Positions 1 to 8,927 of a stretch of DNA of 64,000 nucleotides are shown here, piece by piece. Position 1 is the first letter of the stretch. Every line of letters starts with the position of its first letter. A model generated the notes under the pieces. The model searched no databases. It saw nothing but the letters and a program-made list of their open reading frames with translations, and was not told the origin of the DNA. The DNA is from Bin80 sp026709335 (GTDB taxonomy: Bacteria > Bacteroidota > Rhodothermia > Rhodothermales > Bin80): positions 1,116,001-1,180,000 of the forward strand of contig OZ241385.1 in the NCBI GenBank assembly GCA_965200825.1, given 5' to 3'. Position numbers and translations under genes: made by a program.

Positions 1-880
1 TTCTCTGGATGAATACCAATCTAGTCTGAAGTTCTTTGTGATAGGGTTCATGAATGTTTTCTCTTGGATCGCCCCTGACTCTCTACCCTACCACTTAATT
101 ATTTTCTGCACGCCCATCGGCTTCCATCCGCCCGCGCAGAATATATCCCACTCGGTAAGGCATCTCCATCCCCGTTGTATCTGGTGCAAGCCACTCCCGC
201 AGAGTTGATTCGTGGCTATCACTATCCTGCACCCGATACATCAAACACATCCAGTCGTACATTCGCCGCCTGTTTTGCAGTAAACCTGCGAACTATCGGC
301 ACGTTCAGTTACTCTCGATTTTGTTAGATCAACGATTTACAAAGGCCCGTATCGGTGCCCATTTAAATTTTGTCAGAGCTGGCTCAGAATACCAGTAGAT
401 CCCTGCAATGACCGTATTCGCTCGCTTCAACAAACATTTTTTGGATTCATAGATAGCTGATTCACCTCCGTAGATCGCTTGTAACCCAGGAGAAGGTCAC
501 CACGAGGGCTTGGGATACGAAACCATCCGATTCTGGAACAAGCCCGGATGGCACGCGATGTCTCAACTCTCACCTTTGTCTCTGGAACGCTGCGTCAGTG
601 TCATGCGTGTGGATCATGTATTCCCGCTCGCCAATGAAATACGTGGCCTCTTGCGTAAAGGGTTCAGTGTGTTCGTCGTCGCAGTGATACGAACAGTACC
701 TGACGGTGCCCTCTCTATCGTCCCAAACTGGAGATTGGAATCTGCCGAAGCAGATCATCTCAAACTGTATATCTACCCAAGCTCAAACTCCTATTGCGGA
801 ACAAGTTTGGAAACATCGGCTTAAACCCGGTCTAAGCTGGTTGTGGGTAAAATAAGTTGCTGCGACCGTTCTCAGGGATT
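1..880. other. No supportable gene; probable coding debris
   Basis: No reading frame here has a recognisable domain, a good ribosome binding site and a plausible length together. A 104-codon frame on the plus strand (510-824, TTG start) and a 62-codon frame on the minus strand (570-758) overlap each other and match nothing I know. Short protein-like stretches occur on the minus strand, for example one ending near 110 with the residues MPYRVGYILRGRM before a stop, but they are interrupted by stops in every frame. I read the stretch as old, decayed coding sequence or plain intergenic DNA; which gene it came from cannot be told. Confidence 0.4.
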
Positions 881-894
881 CGCTTCTTTCTCAG

Positions 895-1359
895 ATGCTT
901 ATGAAATTCTTCCTGATTCCGGCTGTATTTCTGGCAATCCTGTTCTGGGGCTGCATTACGACGCCTTTGGGAGTAACTATCACTTCAAGGGCACCCAAAG
1001 ATTCAACCTCTTCTGGGCCTGTCCAGATAAAGCGAGCATGGATCTTTGTAGAGGGATCTCAGCAAGGGACAACCCCGGCAACTGTTCGTATTCGACGCGA
1101 CTATGAGATTACAAACGTTTCGTTGCACGTAGGGCAGAATTTTGATGAAGTTCGTCGATATGAAATTGAGAGAAGTGTCACATCTAATCGAATCATGCAA
1201 GACTTTACATTTCAGGGCTCTAGCGACAGCGGAATGCTCACATTCAATTCCACCGAATTATCCCGTGACAGCAAAGGCAGATTTATAGTCCCTTATTATC
1301 AGTATCCTCTTCAAATCGTTGATCATGAATACGATTTGGTTTTGATTGTCACCCAATAG
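895..1359 (+). CDS. Small lipoprotein with a PEGA-like segment
   Basis: A 154-residue exported lipoprotein. The N-terminus (ATG at 895 or, more likely, the second ATG at 901 giving MKFFLIPAVFLAILFWGC) is a short hydrophobic signal ending in a lipobox-like LFWGC, so the mature protein should begin with a lipidated Cys. Around residues 45-75 the pattern AWIFVEGSQQGTTPATVRI resembles the PEGA repeat (a small beta module often found in surface lipoproteins, with the V-x-G-x-x-x-G-x-T-P core). The remainder is beta-rich and unassigned. It ends one base before the GTG proposed as the start of the creatininase-family gene, so the two are probably cotranscribed. Function unknown; a cell-envelope role is inference from the lipobox. 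Confidence 0.65.
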   Translation: MLMKFFLIPAVFLAILFWGCITTPLGVTITSRAPKDSTSSGPVQIKRAWIFVEGSQQGTTPATVRIRRDYEITNVSLHVGQNFDEVRRYEIERSVTSNRIMQDFTFQGSSDSGMLTFNSTELSRDSKGRFIVPYYQYPLQIVDHEYDLVLIVTQ

Positions 1360-1360
1360 A

Positions 1361-2128
1361 GTGAGTGCCCGACCATACGTTCTTCAGGAAACCAACTGGA
1401 AATCAATCAAGGAAATTGATTGGCAGGTTGCTGTACTTCCTTGGGGAGCTACCGAAGCCCATAATACTCACCTCCCCTACGGAACTGATAATATCCAACT
1501 GGATCGAATCGCTACCGATGCCTGCGGATATGCATGGGATCAGGGAGCCAGAGTGATCACTCTACCAACTGTCCCCTTCGGTGTGAATACTGGTCAACCG
1601 GATATTACTCTCGATCTGAATATGATGCCCAGCACCCAGCAGGCACTGATGAAGGATATCGCATGTGTTCTTGAGAGGCAGAACATCCTGAAGTTGGTTA
1701 TCCTGAATGGGCATGGGGGAAACAACTTCCGTCAAATTATTCGTGAGGTAGGGTTTCACTATTCCAGATTGTTTATCACTGAGATTAACTGGTTTAAGGT
1801 GCTAAATCCAACGCATTACTTTAATTATCCCGGAGATCATGCCGGCGAGCTTGAAACAAGCCTGATTCTTGAAATTGCACCAGATCTGGTTCTTCCTCTT
1901 GACCAAGCAGGGTCCGGCTATGCACGATCATGGAGAATTCCCGAATTACGGGAAGGTTGGGCATGGGCTGAGCGCCGCTGGAGTGAAGTGACTGAGGATA
2001 CGGGGGCGGGCAATCCACAAGGAGCTTCTGGGAATAAGGGGAAACTTTTTCTTGAAGCATTGCAACAAAAATTGGGAACATTTCTTGTCAAACTAGCTTC
2101 GGCTGATATTACTGACCTTTATCAGTAA
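1361..2128 (+). CDS. Creatininase-family amidohydrolase
   Basis: About 255 residues, the usual length of the creatininase/mycofactocin-MftE family of metal-dependent amidases. Seen motifs are the metal-binding run WGATEAHNTHLPYGTDN near the N-terminus (Glu, His and Asp ligands), the family hallmark NGHGGN near residue 120, and DHAGELETS near residue 165, which supplies further ligands. No signal peptide is visible, so the enzyme should be cytoplasmic. The substrate cannot be told: family members hydrolyse creatinine, formamide-like groups or small peptides. No ATG is available at the N-terminus: GTG at 1361 is preferred because it lies just after the upstream stop; an in-frame TTG at 1346 inside the upstream gene is the alternative. 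It sits at the head of a run of secreted catabolic proteins, suggesting nitrogen or glycoside scavenging. Confidence 0.85.
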   Translation: MSARPYVLQETNWKSIKEIDWQVAVLPWGATEAHNTHLPYGTDNIQLDRIATDACGYAWDQGARVITLPTVPFGVNTGQPDITLDLNMMPSTQQALMKDIACVLERQNILKLVILNGHGGNNFRQIIREVGFHYSRLFITEINWFKVLNPTHYFNYPGDHAGELETSLILEIAPDLVLPLDQAGSGYARSWRIPELREGWAWAERRWSEVTEDTGAGNPQGASGNKGKLFLEALQQKLGTFLVKLASADITDLYQ

Positions 2129-2184
2129 ACCCTTACTAATTGAATCTAATTCATACATTCCTTTCATGAGTCAAGTTAGTTCGT

Positions 2185-2952
2185 ATGATTTTTGGGGTAG
2201 CCATATATGCTATACCGTTCTTTTCCCAAGCCCAGAATCAATCAGGGGTTTATTTGCAGGATATTGATCACCTTCTTGAAAGTGCATATTCGGCTAGCCA
2301 ACAGGGAGAACAATCCACCGACATCCAAGCAATCAAATCACAGGCTGACTTCGTAATCGAAAGTATTTGGGGGATATCTTCAGGCTTGCTGACAAAGAAT
2401 GGCGCTGCCTCGGTTCATGGCTGGAAAACAAGGTGGCAAACCGACGGGACGGAGTTTGATCAAGCTCACTATGAACGTCACGGTTCGGATGCACCAAGAA
2501 TTTTTGATCCTGCACAGCTTGGGGTTATGGGGCGAGGTCGCGCGATAATTCGTATGCTCTCGGATTCGAGCAATGAAGCACATGCCGATCATGTCATAAT
2601 ATCTCTTAGTAATGTGATTGGATGGATGCGTCTTAGTGATGGGGTCACCAAAGGCGAACGCCAACCAAGAATTGATCTTACTCATGTGTGGGATGCCCCT
2701 ACTCGCTTCTGGAATTCAACCGCAGATACGGGGTGGCTGGGAGAGGTCTATGCGCAAGCACTAAATATTCTGAAAACAGACTATCGCGGGAATCTTTCGC
2801 TGGCCCGGGAGCACATCAGTGACTTAACCATTCTTTTGGATAAATGCAGAATGGGGGAAGATGAAAATGAAGATGGAATTATATCTCCAATAATGATGGA
2901 AGGTGGAATTAATACGGCAATTCAGCACGCTGAATATCTAGGGATTTTTTAG
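2185..2952 (+). CDS. Secreted protein of unknown function
   Basis: A 255-residue protein that I do not recognise. It begins with a short hydrophobic segment (MIFGVAIYAIPFFSQAQ) that looks like a signal peptide cleaved after SQA or AQ, so it is probably periplasmic. The rest is mixed alpha/beta with Trp-rich patches (for example WGISSGLL and WKTRWQTDG) and an acidic stretch GEDENEDG near residue 232. It stops 11 bases before the next gene, which has its own AGGAG ribosome binding site, so it likely belongs to the same operon as the DUF1080-ThuA gene. A role in handling the same substrate is guesswork. Confidence 0.65.
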   Translation: MIFGVAIYAIPFFSQAQNQSGVYLQDIDHLLESAYSASQQGEQSTDIQAIKSQADFVIESIWGISSGLLTKNGAASVHGWKTRWQTDGTEFDQAHYERHGSDAPRIFDPAQLGVMGRGRAIIRMLSDSSNEAHADHVIISLSNVIGWMRLSDGVTKGERQPRIDLTHVWDAPTRFWNSTADTGWLGEVYAQALNILKTDYRGNLSLAREHISDLTILLDKCRMGEDENEDGIISPIMMEGGINTAIQHAEYLGIF

Positions 2953-2963
2953 GAGATAGGAAA

Positions 2964-5123
2964 ATGATTATCACAATTCCCGACACCTTTCGTTCTACTC
3001 TAATTAGCCTTCTGATCATATTCAGTGCGGTATACCCCGCGCAGGCTCAGTGGCAGATACTCTTTGATGGCTCTACGCTAGAAGGATGGCGTCAGATCGG
3101 GCCCGGACAGTTTACTCTACGTGAAGATGGATCTATGATCAGTAGTGGCGGAATGGGACTCTTCTATTATAGCGCTCAGCCCTTCCAGGATTTTGAACTA
3201 GAACTTGAGTGGATGGCTAACAAATACAATGCAAACAGTGGAGTATTTGTACGATTCCCTGAAACAGACGATCCCTGGGTTGCCGTGAATGAAGGGTATG
3301 AAATTCAGATTGATGACAGTCGAGATCCCGATCATAAGACTGGAAGTATTTTTTCAATCAGCAAACCATTTCGTTCAAATGCCCGGCCGGCAGGAGAATG
3401 GAATGATTTTCGTATTCGCGTAACCGGACAAAGGTATGAGATTTGGCATAATGGAATTAAAGTAAATGATTATGTAGGAAATCGAGGGAGAGAAGGTTTT
3501 ATCGGGTTTCAAAACCATGATGACAGCTCGCGTGTTGCATTCAAAAATGTCAGGATTCGCCCCATCTTGGAAGAAGAATATGAATCGCTCGCTAAAATGA
3601 TGGCTATTCCAGAATCAAGCGAGGAAATTCGAGTGCTCATGTTAACTACCACGCAGGCTTTTCGACATGGAGCTGCAATTGAAGCTCAGAAAGAGATAAT
3701 GACTGCCCTCAGTAGGGCAACTTCAATTCAAGTTGATACCACTGAGGATGTTACCATGCTACATCCTGATATTCTCGAGGACTATGATGTTCTTTTTCTG
3801 GCTAACTCCACATTGCGACTCCCTCGCCCCGAAGGAGTGTCATCGCCAGAACTGGAAGGAGCTATGTTACCCGGAACTCTTGCCAACTTTGATCTCACAT
3901 TGATGGTGCCAGACAATGAAATTCAGGGCCAGGTTGGAATCAGTGAAGGTTCAGATTCCCTGACAGGATTGATAAAATTCAACTTGTTTCCTGATCCGGC
4001 GTATTTGACAAATATTCAATTGGAGGATGATTCACTGAAGTTTCAGTGGGATACAGGAGCAATGGGGGTCGCACATATGGAGCTTAGCATAAAAACTGAT
4101 TCATTATCGGGCTTGATGGTCATGGGAGAGATGGAGGTTCCGGTGGTTGGGGTTGCAAGCATTCCTCCTCCAATGAACTATGCTATCACGATCACAGCGC
4201 CACAGGCTTCCATAGATGCTCTCTTGACCTTACAGGGAACTGAGAGTAGCCTTGAATTTCCTGAAGGAAAAACACCACTCAATGACCTTGTCCTTCAAGG
4301 GGATTCTATTCAATTCCACTTTAACCTGAATGAGTTTGGAGATTTCTATGCGTCAGGAATCTTCAAAGATGATCGCATTCATGGCGTTATTACCAGTAGT
4401 AATCTTGGTGAGATGTCATTTGATGGACCGCTTCAGACTGGAGAGCCTGAATTTGAAGGAGAAACGATTGATTCTAGTCATGTTGCAGCAATCTTATCAT
4501 TTCTTGAAGATGGTAAGGGAATCGCTGTTGCACACGCAGGATTGGATGCGCTCTATCACTCCGAAGAATATCGTCAAATGGTTGGCGGTGGATTGTTTGA
4601 GAGTCACCCGTGGACACAGAGTGTTCGAGTATTAGTGGAAAATCCGGATACACCTGCAACGCGCCACCTTGGAGAAGATTTGTGGGTTCATGAAGAGATT
4701 TATGTTCTGGACGTTAATCCTCGCTGGAATTCCAAGGTTTTGCTATCCCTCGATACAGAAACGGTTGAACTACCAGAATCATTTGCAGGGTCTGAACCAA
4801 ATGATTATCCCTTGAGCTGGATACGCACACATAACGGAGGGCGGGTGTTTGTCACCTCGCTCGGACATTTTGCCGATACCTGGAAAACGCCTGCATTCAT
4901 TGAACATGTTGTTCAGGGCTTACGGATGGTTGCAGGGCAGACAGATGTAGATTTTTCTGGACATCGGGTCAAGGAAGTCATTGCGGATAATGTATGGCCG
5001 GATGACATTGCTGTGGATGAGCGAGGCAATGTCTGGATTGCAGAATTACGGGGAAAAATTCATCGATACGACGCCCAATCAGATGAAGTGAGTCAGGTTG
5101 CATGCACATTTACCAACCACTGA
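2964..5123 (+). CDS. DUF1080 + ThuA protein, 3' end frameshifted
   Basis: A 719-residue frame with signal peptide (to about residue 28, ending AQAQ), a DUF1080/3-keto-disaccharide hydrolase concanavalin-like domain (about 30-205; WQILFDGSTLEGW, NSGVFVRF, GFIGFQNHDD) and a ThuA-like trehalose-utilisation domain (about 217-670; VLMLTTTQAFRHG, then GIAVAHAGLDALY, FESHPW). The ThuA domain is split by a roughly 200-residue beta-rich insertion (about 296-492) that contains two similar halves. After ThuA the frame enters a sorbosone-dehydrogenase propeller (IADNVWPDDIAVDERGNVW) and stops 8 codons after a TGCATGCA tandem duplication at 5099-5106. Removing one TGCA joins the frame to the next entry. 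A good AGGAG lies upstream of ATG 2964. The product is probably periplasmic and acts on oxidised sugars, by family inference. Confidence 0.75.
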   Translation: MIITIPDTFRSTLISLLIIFSAVYPAQAQWQILFDGSTLEGWRQIGPGQFTLREDGSMISSGGMGLFYYSAQPFQDFELELEWMANKYNANSGVFVRFPETDDPWVAVNEGYEIQIDDSRDPDHKTGSIFSISKPFRSNARPAGEWNDFRIRVTGQRYEIWHNGIKVNDYVGNRGREGFIGFQNHDDSSRVAFKNVRIRPILEEEYESLAKMMAIPESSEEIRVLMLTTTQAFRHGAAIEAQKEIMTALSRATSIQVDTTEDVTMLHPDILEDYDVLFLANSTLRLPRPEGVSSPELEGAMLPGTLANFDLTLMVPDNEIQGQVGISEGSDSLTGLIKFNLFPDPAYLTNIQLEDDSLKFQWDTGAMGVAHMELSIKTDSLSGLMVMGEMEVPVVGVASIPPPMNYAITITAPQASIDALLTLQGTESSLEFPEGKTPLNDLVLQGDSIQFHFNLNEFGDFYASGIFKDDRIHGVITSSNLGEMSFDGPLQTGEPEFEGETIDSSHVAAILSFLEDGKGIAVAHAGLDALYHSEEYRQMVGGGLFESHPWTQSVRVLVENPDTPATRHLGEDLWVHEEIYVLDVNPRWNSKVLLSLDTETVELPESFAGSEPNDYPLSWIRTHNGGRVFVTSLGHFADTWKTPAFIEHVVQGLRMVAGQTDVDFSGHRVKEVIADNVWPDDIAVDERGNVWIAELRGKIHRYDAQSDEVSQVACTFTNH
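5099..5106 (+). repeat. TGCA tandem duplication causing the frameshift
   Basis: The tetranucleotide TGCA is present twice in succession. Deleting one copy reads GTT GCA CAT TTA CCA ACC and joins the ThuA-containing frame smoothly to the sorbosone-dehydrogenase frame, giving one polypeptide of about 1025 residues to position 6045. This is seen directly; whether it is a real mutation or an assembly error is open. Confidence 0.8.
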
Positions 5124-6045
5124 TCCCACAAATATAGAGCATGGGCTGTATGGAATTGAAGTTGATCCGGAATTTTATGACGGTTCCCCATTCGTTTATC
5201 TCTACTATGCAGAGCCACATACATTTATCAATACGCTTTCACGATTTATCTATGAAAGCGGAGTTTTGGATCTGAATTCTGAGCATATTCTCCTTCGTGT
5301 TCCAACCGAGCCCCAATGCTGCCATCAGGCTGGCGACCTGGAATGGGGGCCCGATTCGACACTCTATCTTTCTACGGGTGATACAGGTATGTCAGAAGTT
5401 CGTCCGGGATGGAAGCTGTCTGAGGAACAACTATTTGAATTCATGCAAACCCATGCGCTCAAAGATTACCATTGGGCACGTATTGTAGATTCTGAACGTT
5501 CTGCGCAAAACTTGCAGGATCTGCGCGGGAAAATTCTTCGCATCAACCGGGATGGGACAATTCCTCACGATAACCCGTTTTTTGGAATCCCGGGTGTTCG
5601 CTGGGAGATCTACGCTTATGGCCTGCGAAATCCCTATCGATTTAAGGTAGATTCCCAAACTAATGCATTATATATCGGTGTAGTGGGGCCGGACGCATCT
5701 TATGATTATGACGAATATAACATTTCACTACATGGAGGAGAGAACTTCGGTTGGCCTCGTACTCTCGGGAAATTGTTCTATAATGAATGGACACCTGAGT
5801 TGATTTCAAATTTTGTGCCTCCCTTCTGGGAGTATACCTATGAACATGGAGGACGATCGGCTACGGTTGGGCCGATTTATCGTTCTCATGGCCGGTATGC
5901 TTTTGAGCCGCTTCTAGACAACAAACTCTTCGTGTTTGATTGGGCAAGGCGCTGGATCAAGTATGGAGAACTCGTAGATGCAACTTTCGAGAATGATCAA
6001 GAAGAAGGTATCCATACGAAAATCCCATATACTCGGGCACGGTAA
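5107..6045 (+). pseudogene. Sorbosone-dehydrogenase propeller, out-of-frame continuation
   Basis: This is the continuation, shifted by one frame, of the preceding gene. It encodes a glucose/sorbosone-dehydrogenase-like beta-propeller (GSDH family): LYGIEVDPEF, then HQAGDLEWGPDSTLYLSTGD, DLRGKILRINRDG, YGLRNPYRF, GGENFGWP and LFVFDWARRWIKYG are all family landmarks in the right order. An ATG at 5098 is in frame but lies inside the duplicated TGCA tract and has no ribosome binding site, so independent translation is doubtful. The frame stops at 6045 before the last propeller strands (GPDGSLYxLxY), and only about 70 bases separate the stop from the IS66-type element. The family binds PQQ or oxidises polyols with a haem partner; in this state the gene is most likely inactive unless the frameshift is bypassed. 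Confidence 0.7.
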
Positions 6046-6115
6046 ATTGGAATCATTTCTGCGAATGCTTCATCTGGTATGTCAGATGATGATATCATGG
6101 CAGGATGGAGGGGGA

Positions 6116-7978
6116 GTAAATGTCTACCGCGTCAGATCTATGCGGCTTTTGCGAGGTCGATCTGCTGTGTTGCCTTCCAGTGCTGAGGCAATAGCGTAGA
6201 CCTCTGCTCTTCGGCAATCGTATGGATCCGTTTTAATACGTCCACCAACCACTCTTGTGGGTTCACCTCGTGCAAGGTACAGGTGTTGAGCAATGAATAG
6301 AGAATCGCCGCACGTTGCGCCGCATCATGGGAGCCCGCAAACAGGTAGTTCTTTCGTCCGAGTGCAATCGGACGAACACGGTTCTCGACAAGATTGGTGT
6401 CAATCTCGACCTCCCCGTGATTCAAAAATCGCGTCAACTTCTGCCAGCGAACCAGCGCATACTGAACCGCCTGCTTCCAGGACTTCGGACCAACCAGTGC
6501 ATTGAGCTCCAGAAATGCCTTGAGTTGATCAAAGATCGGAGCAGATTTTTCCTGACGTATGCACTGCCGCTCTTCAAACGAAACGTCTCGCTCACGAAGA
6601 TCTCGTTCAATCGCATAGATCTTCCGAAACAGCGATAGAACATGCCCGACATTCTGTTGAACAAACTCGTATTGGGAAGCTTTCACATTCTCAAACTTGC
6701 GCCGGCAATGCGTCACACAGTTGAAGTGCTCAATCCCCTCGAAGTGATCAAATCGGTCATACACCTTGTAGGCATCGGTCTGCAACTTCCCCTGAAATCC
6801 CTCTAAGATCCCCATCGGGCCATCTCTGGATCGTCCCCGCTGGTACTCCACGAACACCAACCGGGGAGTCGGGGCTGAGTAGAGCCAGAAATAACCAAGA
6901 TGATGCTGGCCAGATGCTTTGCTTTTGGTCTGATCCCGCACCGGAATGCGGGTCTCGTCCGCTTGAATGTATCCACTGCTGAGTACTTCTGTACGATGAA
7001 GATCATAGAGAGGCTCCAGATCGGTGGCCACATGGGTGCAAAAATCGTTCAACGTCGAGGTCGGAAGGTCGGCGCCCAGGCGGAAAAACTGTTTGCGCGT
7101 TCGATCAACAGGAAGATGATCCACATATTTATTGATCACGATTTGCGCCAGCATCTGCGCCGACGCCGTGCGTTTTCCGCTCACCTCCGCAGGCAACTCC
7201 CCCATCAAAACCCCTGCACCTTTGTTCGTTGGATCCACATACTTGTTGCGTACATATTCATACACAAAGATCTGCGCCGGCCGATAATGGAAGACCCGGT
7301 GCACGTCCTCGCCAATCTTTCTGAGATGCGACAACTCTCCCTCCGGATCAATCACAATGGTCTTGGTGGGAAGATCCTGGTTCCGCCCTCCAAAGAGCCG
7401 CCTCGGCTTCTTTCGTGAGTAGGTCACCTTGATCTGTTTCTCCTCTTCTTGTGCGGGGGCCATCACCGGAGCCTGATCCCCAAATAAATCTCCCTGATCC
7501 GGATGGACAAACCGCTCCCGTTTTTGACCATACAACTTGCGAAGAAGGTAATCTATCTTCTCCTGAGCATCCACCATCTCTTCCTTCGCCTGAATTAATT
7601 CGGTCAGAAACAGTCGCACAAACTCTTCACACTCGTCCCCGAATTTGCACATGAATTCCAGCACACGCTGCGCATCCTCCTCGCCAAGAATCGCGACCAA
7701 AACCGGCCCCAAAGAGTCCTCGCAAACCAGCTGATTATTCGCGTTGCTCATGATGCAATAAAGATACGAATTGCCCCTGAAACTTCCTCAAAAATTCGCC
7801 CTTCTTTTGGGGTTATTTCTCAAAAAAATCAATGAACTTCATCAACTCCACTACGAAACAGGAACACCTCAAAAAACCTGCCCAATTCTTTCAATCTTGA
7901 TGCTTTATTCCCCACATTGGATCCCCGTACACATTGAAAATTGTTAACCTCAATTTATTAGTAAAATGATTATCTTAC
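6116..7978 (-). mobile_element. IS66-family (single-ORF type) insertion
   Basis: The element is defined by a complete IS66-type transposase. Likely ends are the GTAA at 6116 and the TTAC at 7975-7978, since IS66-family tips start with GTAA, but the inverted similarity beyond four bases is poor. No 8-bp target duplication is visible (GAGGGGGA on the left, ATGGGATT on the right). The tnpA and tnpB genes of classical IS66 elements are absent, as in the ISBst12-like subgroup. The element separates two parts of sorbosone-dehydrogenase-like coding sequence. Confidence 0.6.
6138..7751 (-). CDS. IS66-family transposase
   Basis: An intact 537-residue IS66 TnpC-type transposase. It has an N-terminal coiled-coil/leucine-rich segment (ELIQAKEEMVDAQEKIDYLL), a basic linker with RKKPRRLFGG, and a DDE catalytic core: YIQADETRIPV (first Asp), LQTDAYKVYDRF (second Asp), CVTHCRRKFE, and the Glu in DTNLVENRVRPIALGRKN. 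The C-terminal IS66 tail (LLNTCTLHEVNPQEWLVDVL) is complete. The gene runs against the host operon, and its stop lies about 22 bases from the proposed left tip. Coding appears undamaged, so it may still be active, unlike the ISL3 copy at 38 kb. Start ATG at 7751. Confidence 0.93.
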   Translation of the reverse strand: MSNANNQLVCEDSLGPVLVAILGEEDAQRVLEFMCKFGDECEEFVRLFLTELIQAKEEMVDAQEKIDYLLRKLYGQKRERFVHPDQGDLFGDQAPVMAPAQEEEKQIKVTYSRKKPRRLFGGRNQDLPTKTIVIDPEGELSHLRKIGEDVHRVFHYRPAQIFVYEYVRNKYVDPTNKGAGVLMGELPAEVSGKRTASAQMLAQIVINKYVDHLPVDRTRKQFFRLGADLPTSTLNDFCTHVATDLEPLYDLHRTEVLSSGYIQADETRIPVRDQTKSKASGQHHLGYFWLYSAPTPRLVFVEYQRGRSRDGPMGILEGFQGKLQTDAYKVYDRFDHFEGIEHFNCVTHCRRKFENVKASQYEFVQQNVGHVLSLFRKIYAIERDLRERDVSFEERQCIRQEKSAPIFDQLKAFLELNALVGPKSWKQAVQYALVRWQKLTRFLNHGEVEIDTNLVENRVRPIALGRKNYLFAGSHDAAQRAAILYSLLNTCTLHEVNPQEWLVDVLKRIHTIAEEQRSTLLPQHWKATQQIDLAKAA

Positions 7979-8233
7979 ATGGGATTTTCGTATGCATACG
8001 AAGAAGACGTCCGACAGGATGTTCCTCTAATTCAAATTCCTGCAAAACGCTTCGTGAATATCAAAACGTTTGACACACTTCGGGATACAGCTCCGATTTC
8101 TATGGAAATTGGACCGGATGGAAGTATTTATTTGGCTGAATTTGATGGTTTCTGGGATGCTGGCCCCAATGCGAAGGTTACAAGATATCGCTGGATTCGG
8201 GAAACTAATTCATCCTCAGATTCTGATGAATGA
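7979..8233 (+). pseudogene. C-terminal fragment of a sorbosone-dehydrogenase-like gene
   Basis: Right-hand flank of the IS66-type element. The 84-codon frame carries the last propeller landmark SMEIGPDGSIYLAEFDGFW followed by NAKVTRYRW, the normal C-terminal end of GSDH-family propellers. After the stop at 8233 another frame reads QDMLVNQLCKSCNRNH to 8321, which looks like the start of a haem c domain whose CxxCH has become CxxCN. The ATG at 7979 lies right at the IS boundary and is unlikely to be a real start. The first residues (YEEDVRQDVPLIQIPAKRF) weakly resemble the tail of the left fragment (FENDQEEGIHTKIPYTRAR), so the flanks may overlap, which would mean they came from two related genes. 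Confidence 0.65.
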
Positions 8234-8373
8234 ACAAGGATGGTTCCGAGACAGTTATTGTTTCTGGAGACAGGATATGTTGGTGAATCAGCTGTGTAAA
8301 AGTTGCAACAGAAATCACTAGAACTATTTGTAACATCCCCCTTTTGCCGAACCCTTTAGGCATCAAAATTTAA

Positions 8374-8910
8374 ATGGAATTCAAATCTGGCCTTCAACAC
8401 TGTTTTTTCGTCATTCTTATCGGATTAATTTTGAGTGTAGTGGCTGAAGGCGGCATTGCACAGGACTCTGCAGTGCCAGACGGAGAACCACTTTACATGA
8501 CTCGGTGCGCTTCCTGTCATCAAGCTAACGGGGAAGGAATCTCCGGCGTATTCCCCCCCTTAAATGAGGTAGATTGGGTCACAGGAGATAAAGGACGCCT
8601 GATTCGACTCGTATTAGATGGAGTAATGGGACCATTACAGGTAGGAGATATGGTCTATACTGGCGCTATGCCGCCTTGGAAAACCTTTTTAAATGACCAG
8701 GAAATGGCCGCACTTCTTACTTATATTCGGACTGCCTGGGATAACGATGCTTCAGCTGTCACTGAAAACGAAGTTCGACTTGTTCGAGAAGCAACCAATG
8801 ACAGGAAGAAAGCTTGGACTACCGAAGAATTAGAAGATGAGATCAATCAGGGAATTCCAGGCTCCTTTGGATTTATCATTTCTCCCAGAGATACCACAGG
8901 AACAAATTAA
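8374..8910 (+). CDS. Periplasmic c-type cytochrome, monohaem
   Basis: A 178-residue protein with an N-terminal signal segment (hydrophobic run FFVILIGLILSVVAEGG, cleavage near GIAQ) and a single haem-binding CASCH at about residues 45-49. The distal axial ligand is probably the Met in the GAMPPW context near residue 108, which is typical of class I cytochrome c domains (PF13442/PF00034 type). The tail after about residue 130 is polar and lies outside the haem domain. It follows the broken sorbosone-dehydrogenase-like gene and is 17 bases upstream of an SMP-30 lactonase, so it may take electrons from a sugar or polyol dehydrogenase in the periplasm; that partnership is inference from position. 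Confidence 0.88.
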   Translation: MEFKSGLQHCFFVILIGLILSVVAEGGIAQDSAVPDGEPLYMTRCASCHQANGEGISGVFPPLNEVDWVTGDKGRLIRLVLDGVMGPLQVGDMVYTGAMPPWKTFLNDQEMAALLTYIRTAWDNDASAVTENEVRLVREATNDRKKAWTTEELEDEINQGIPGSFGFIISPRDTTGTN

Positions 8911-8927
8911 ATCAAGCCACTATATTC

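Noticed and set aside
510..824. A 104-codon frame starting with TTG
   Set aside because: No motif, no ribosome binding site, and overlapped by a similar-quality frame on the other strand; treated as debris.
6900..7418. A 172-codon plus-strand frame
   Set aside because: Antisense to the intact IS66 transposase.
6108..7986. An 8-bp target duplication for the IS66 element
   Set aside because: The eight bases next to the proposed tips (GAGGGGGA and ATGGGATT) do not match; no shifted pair of tips gave a better match.
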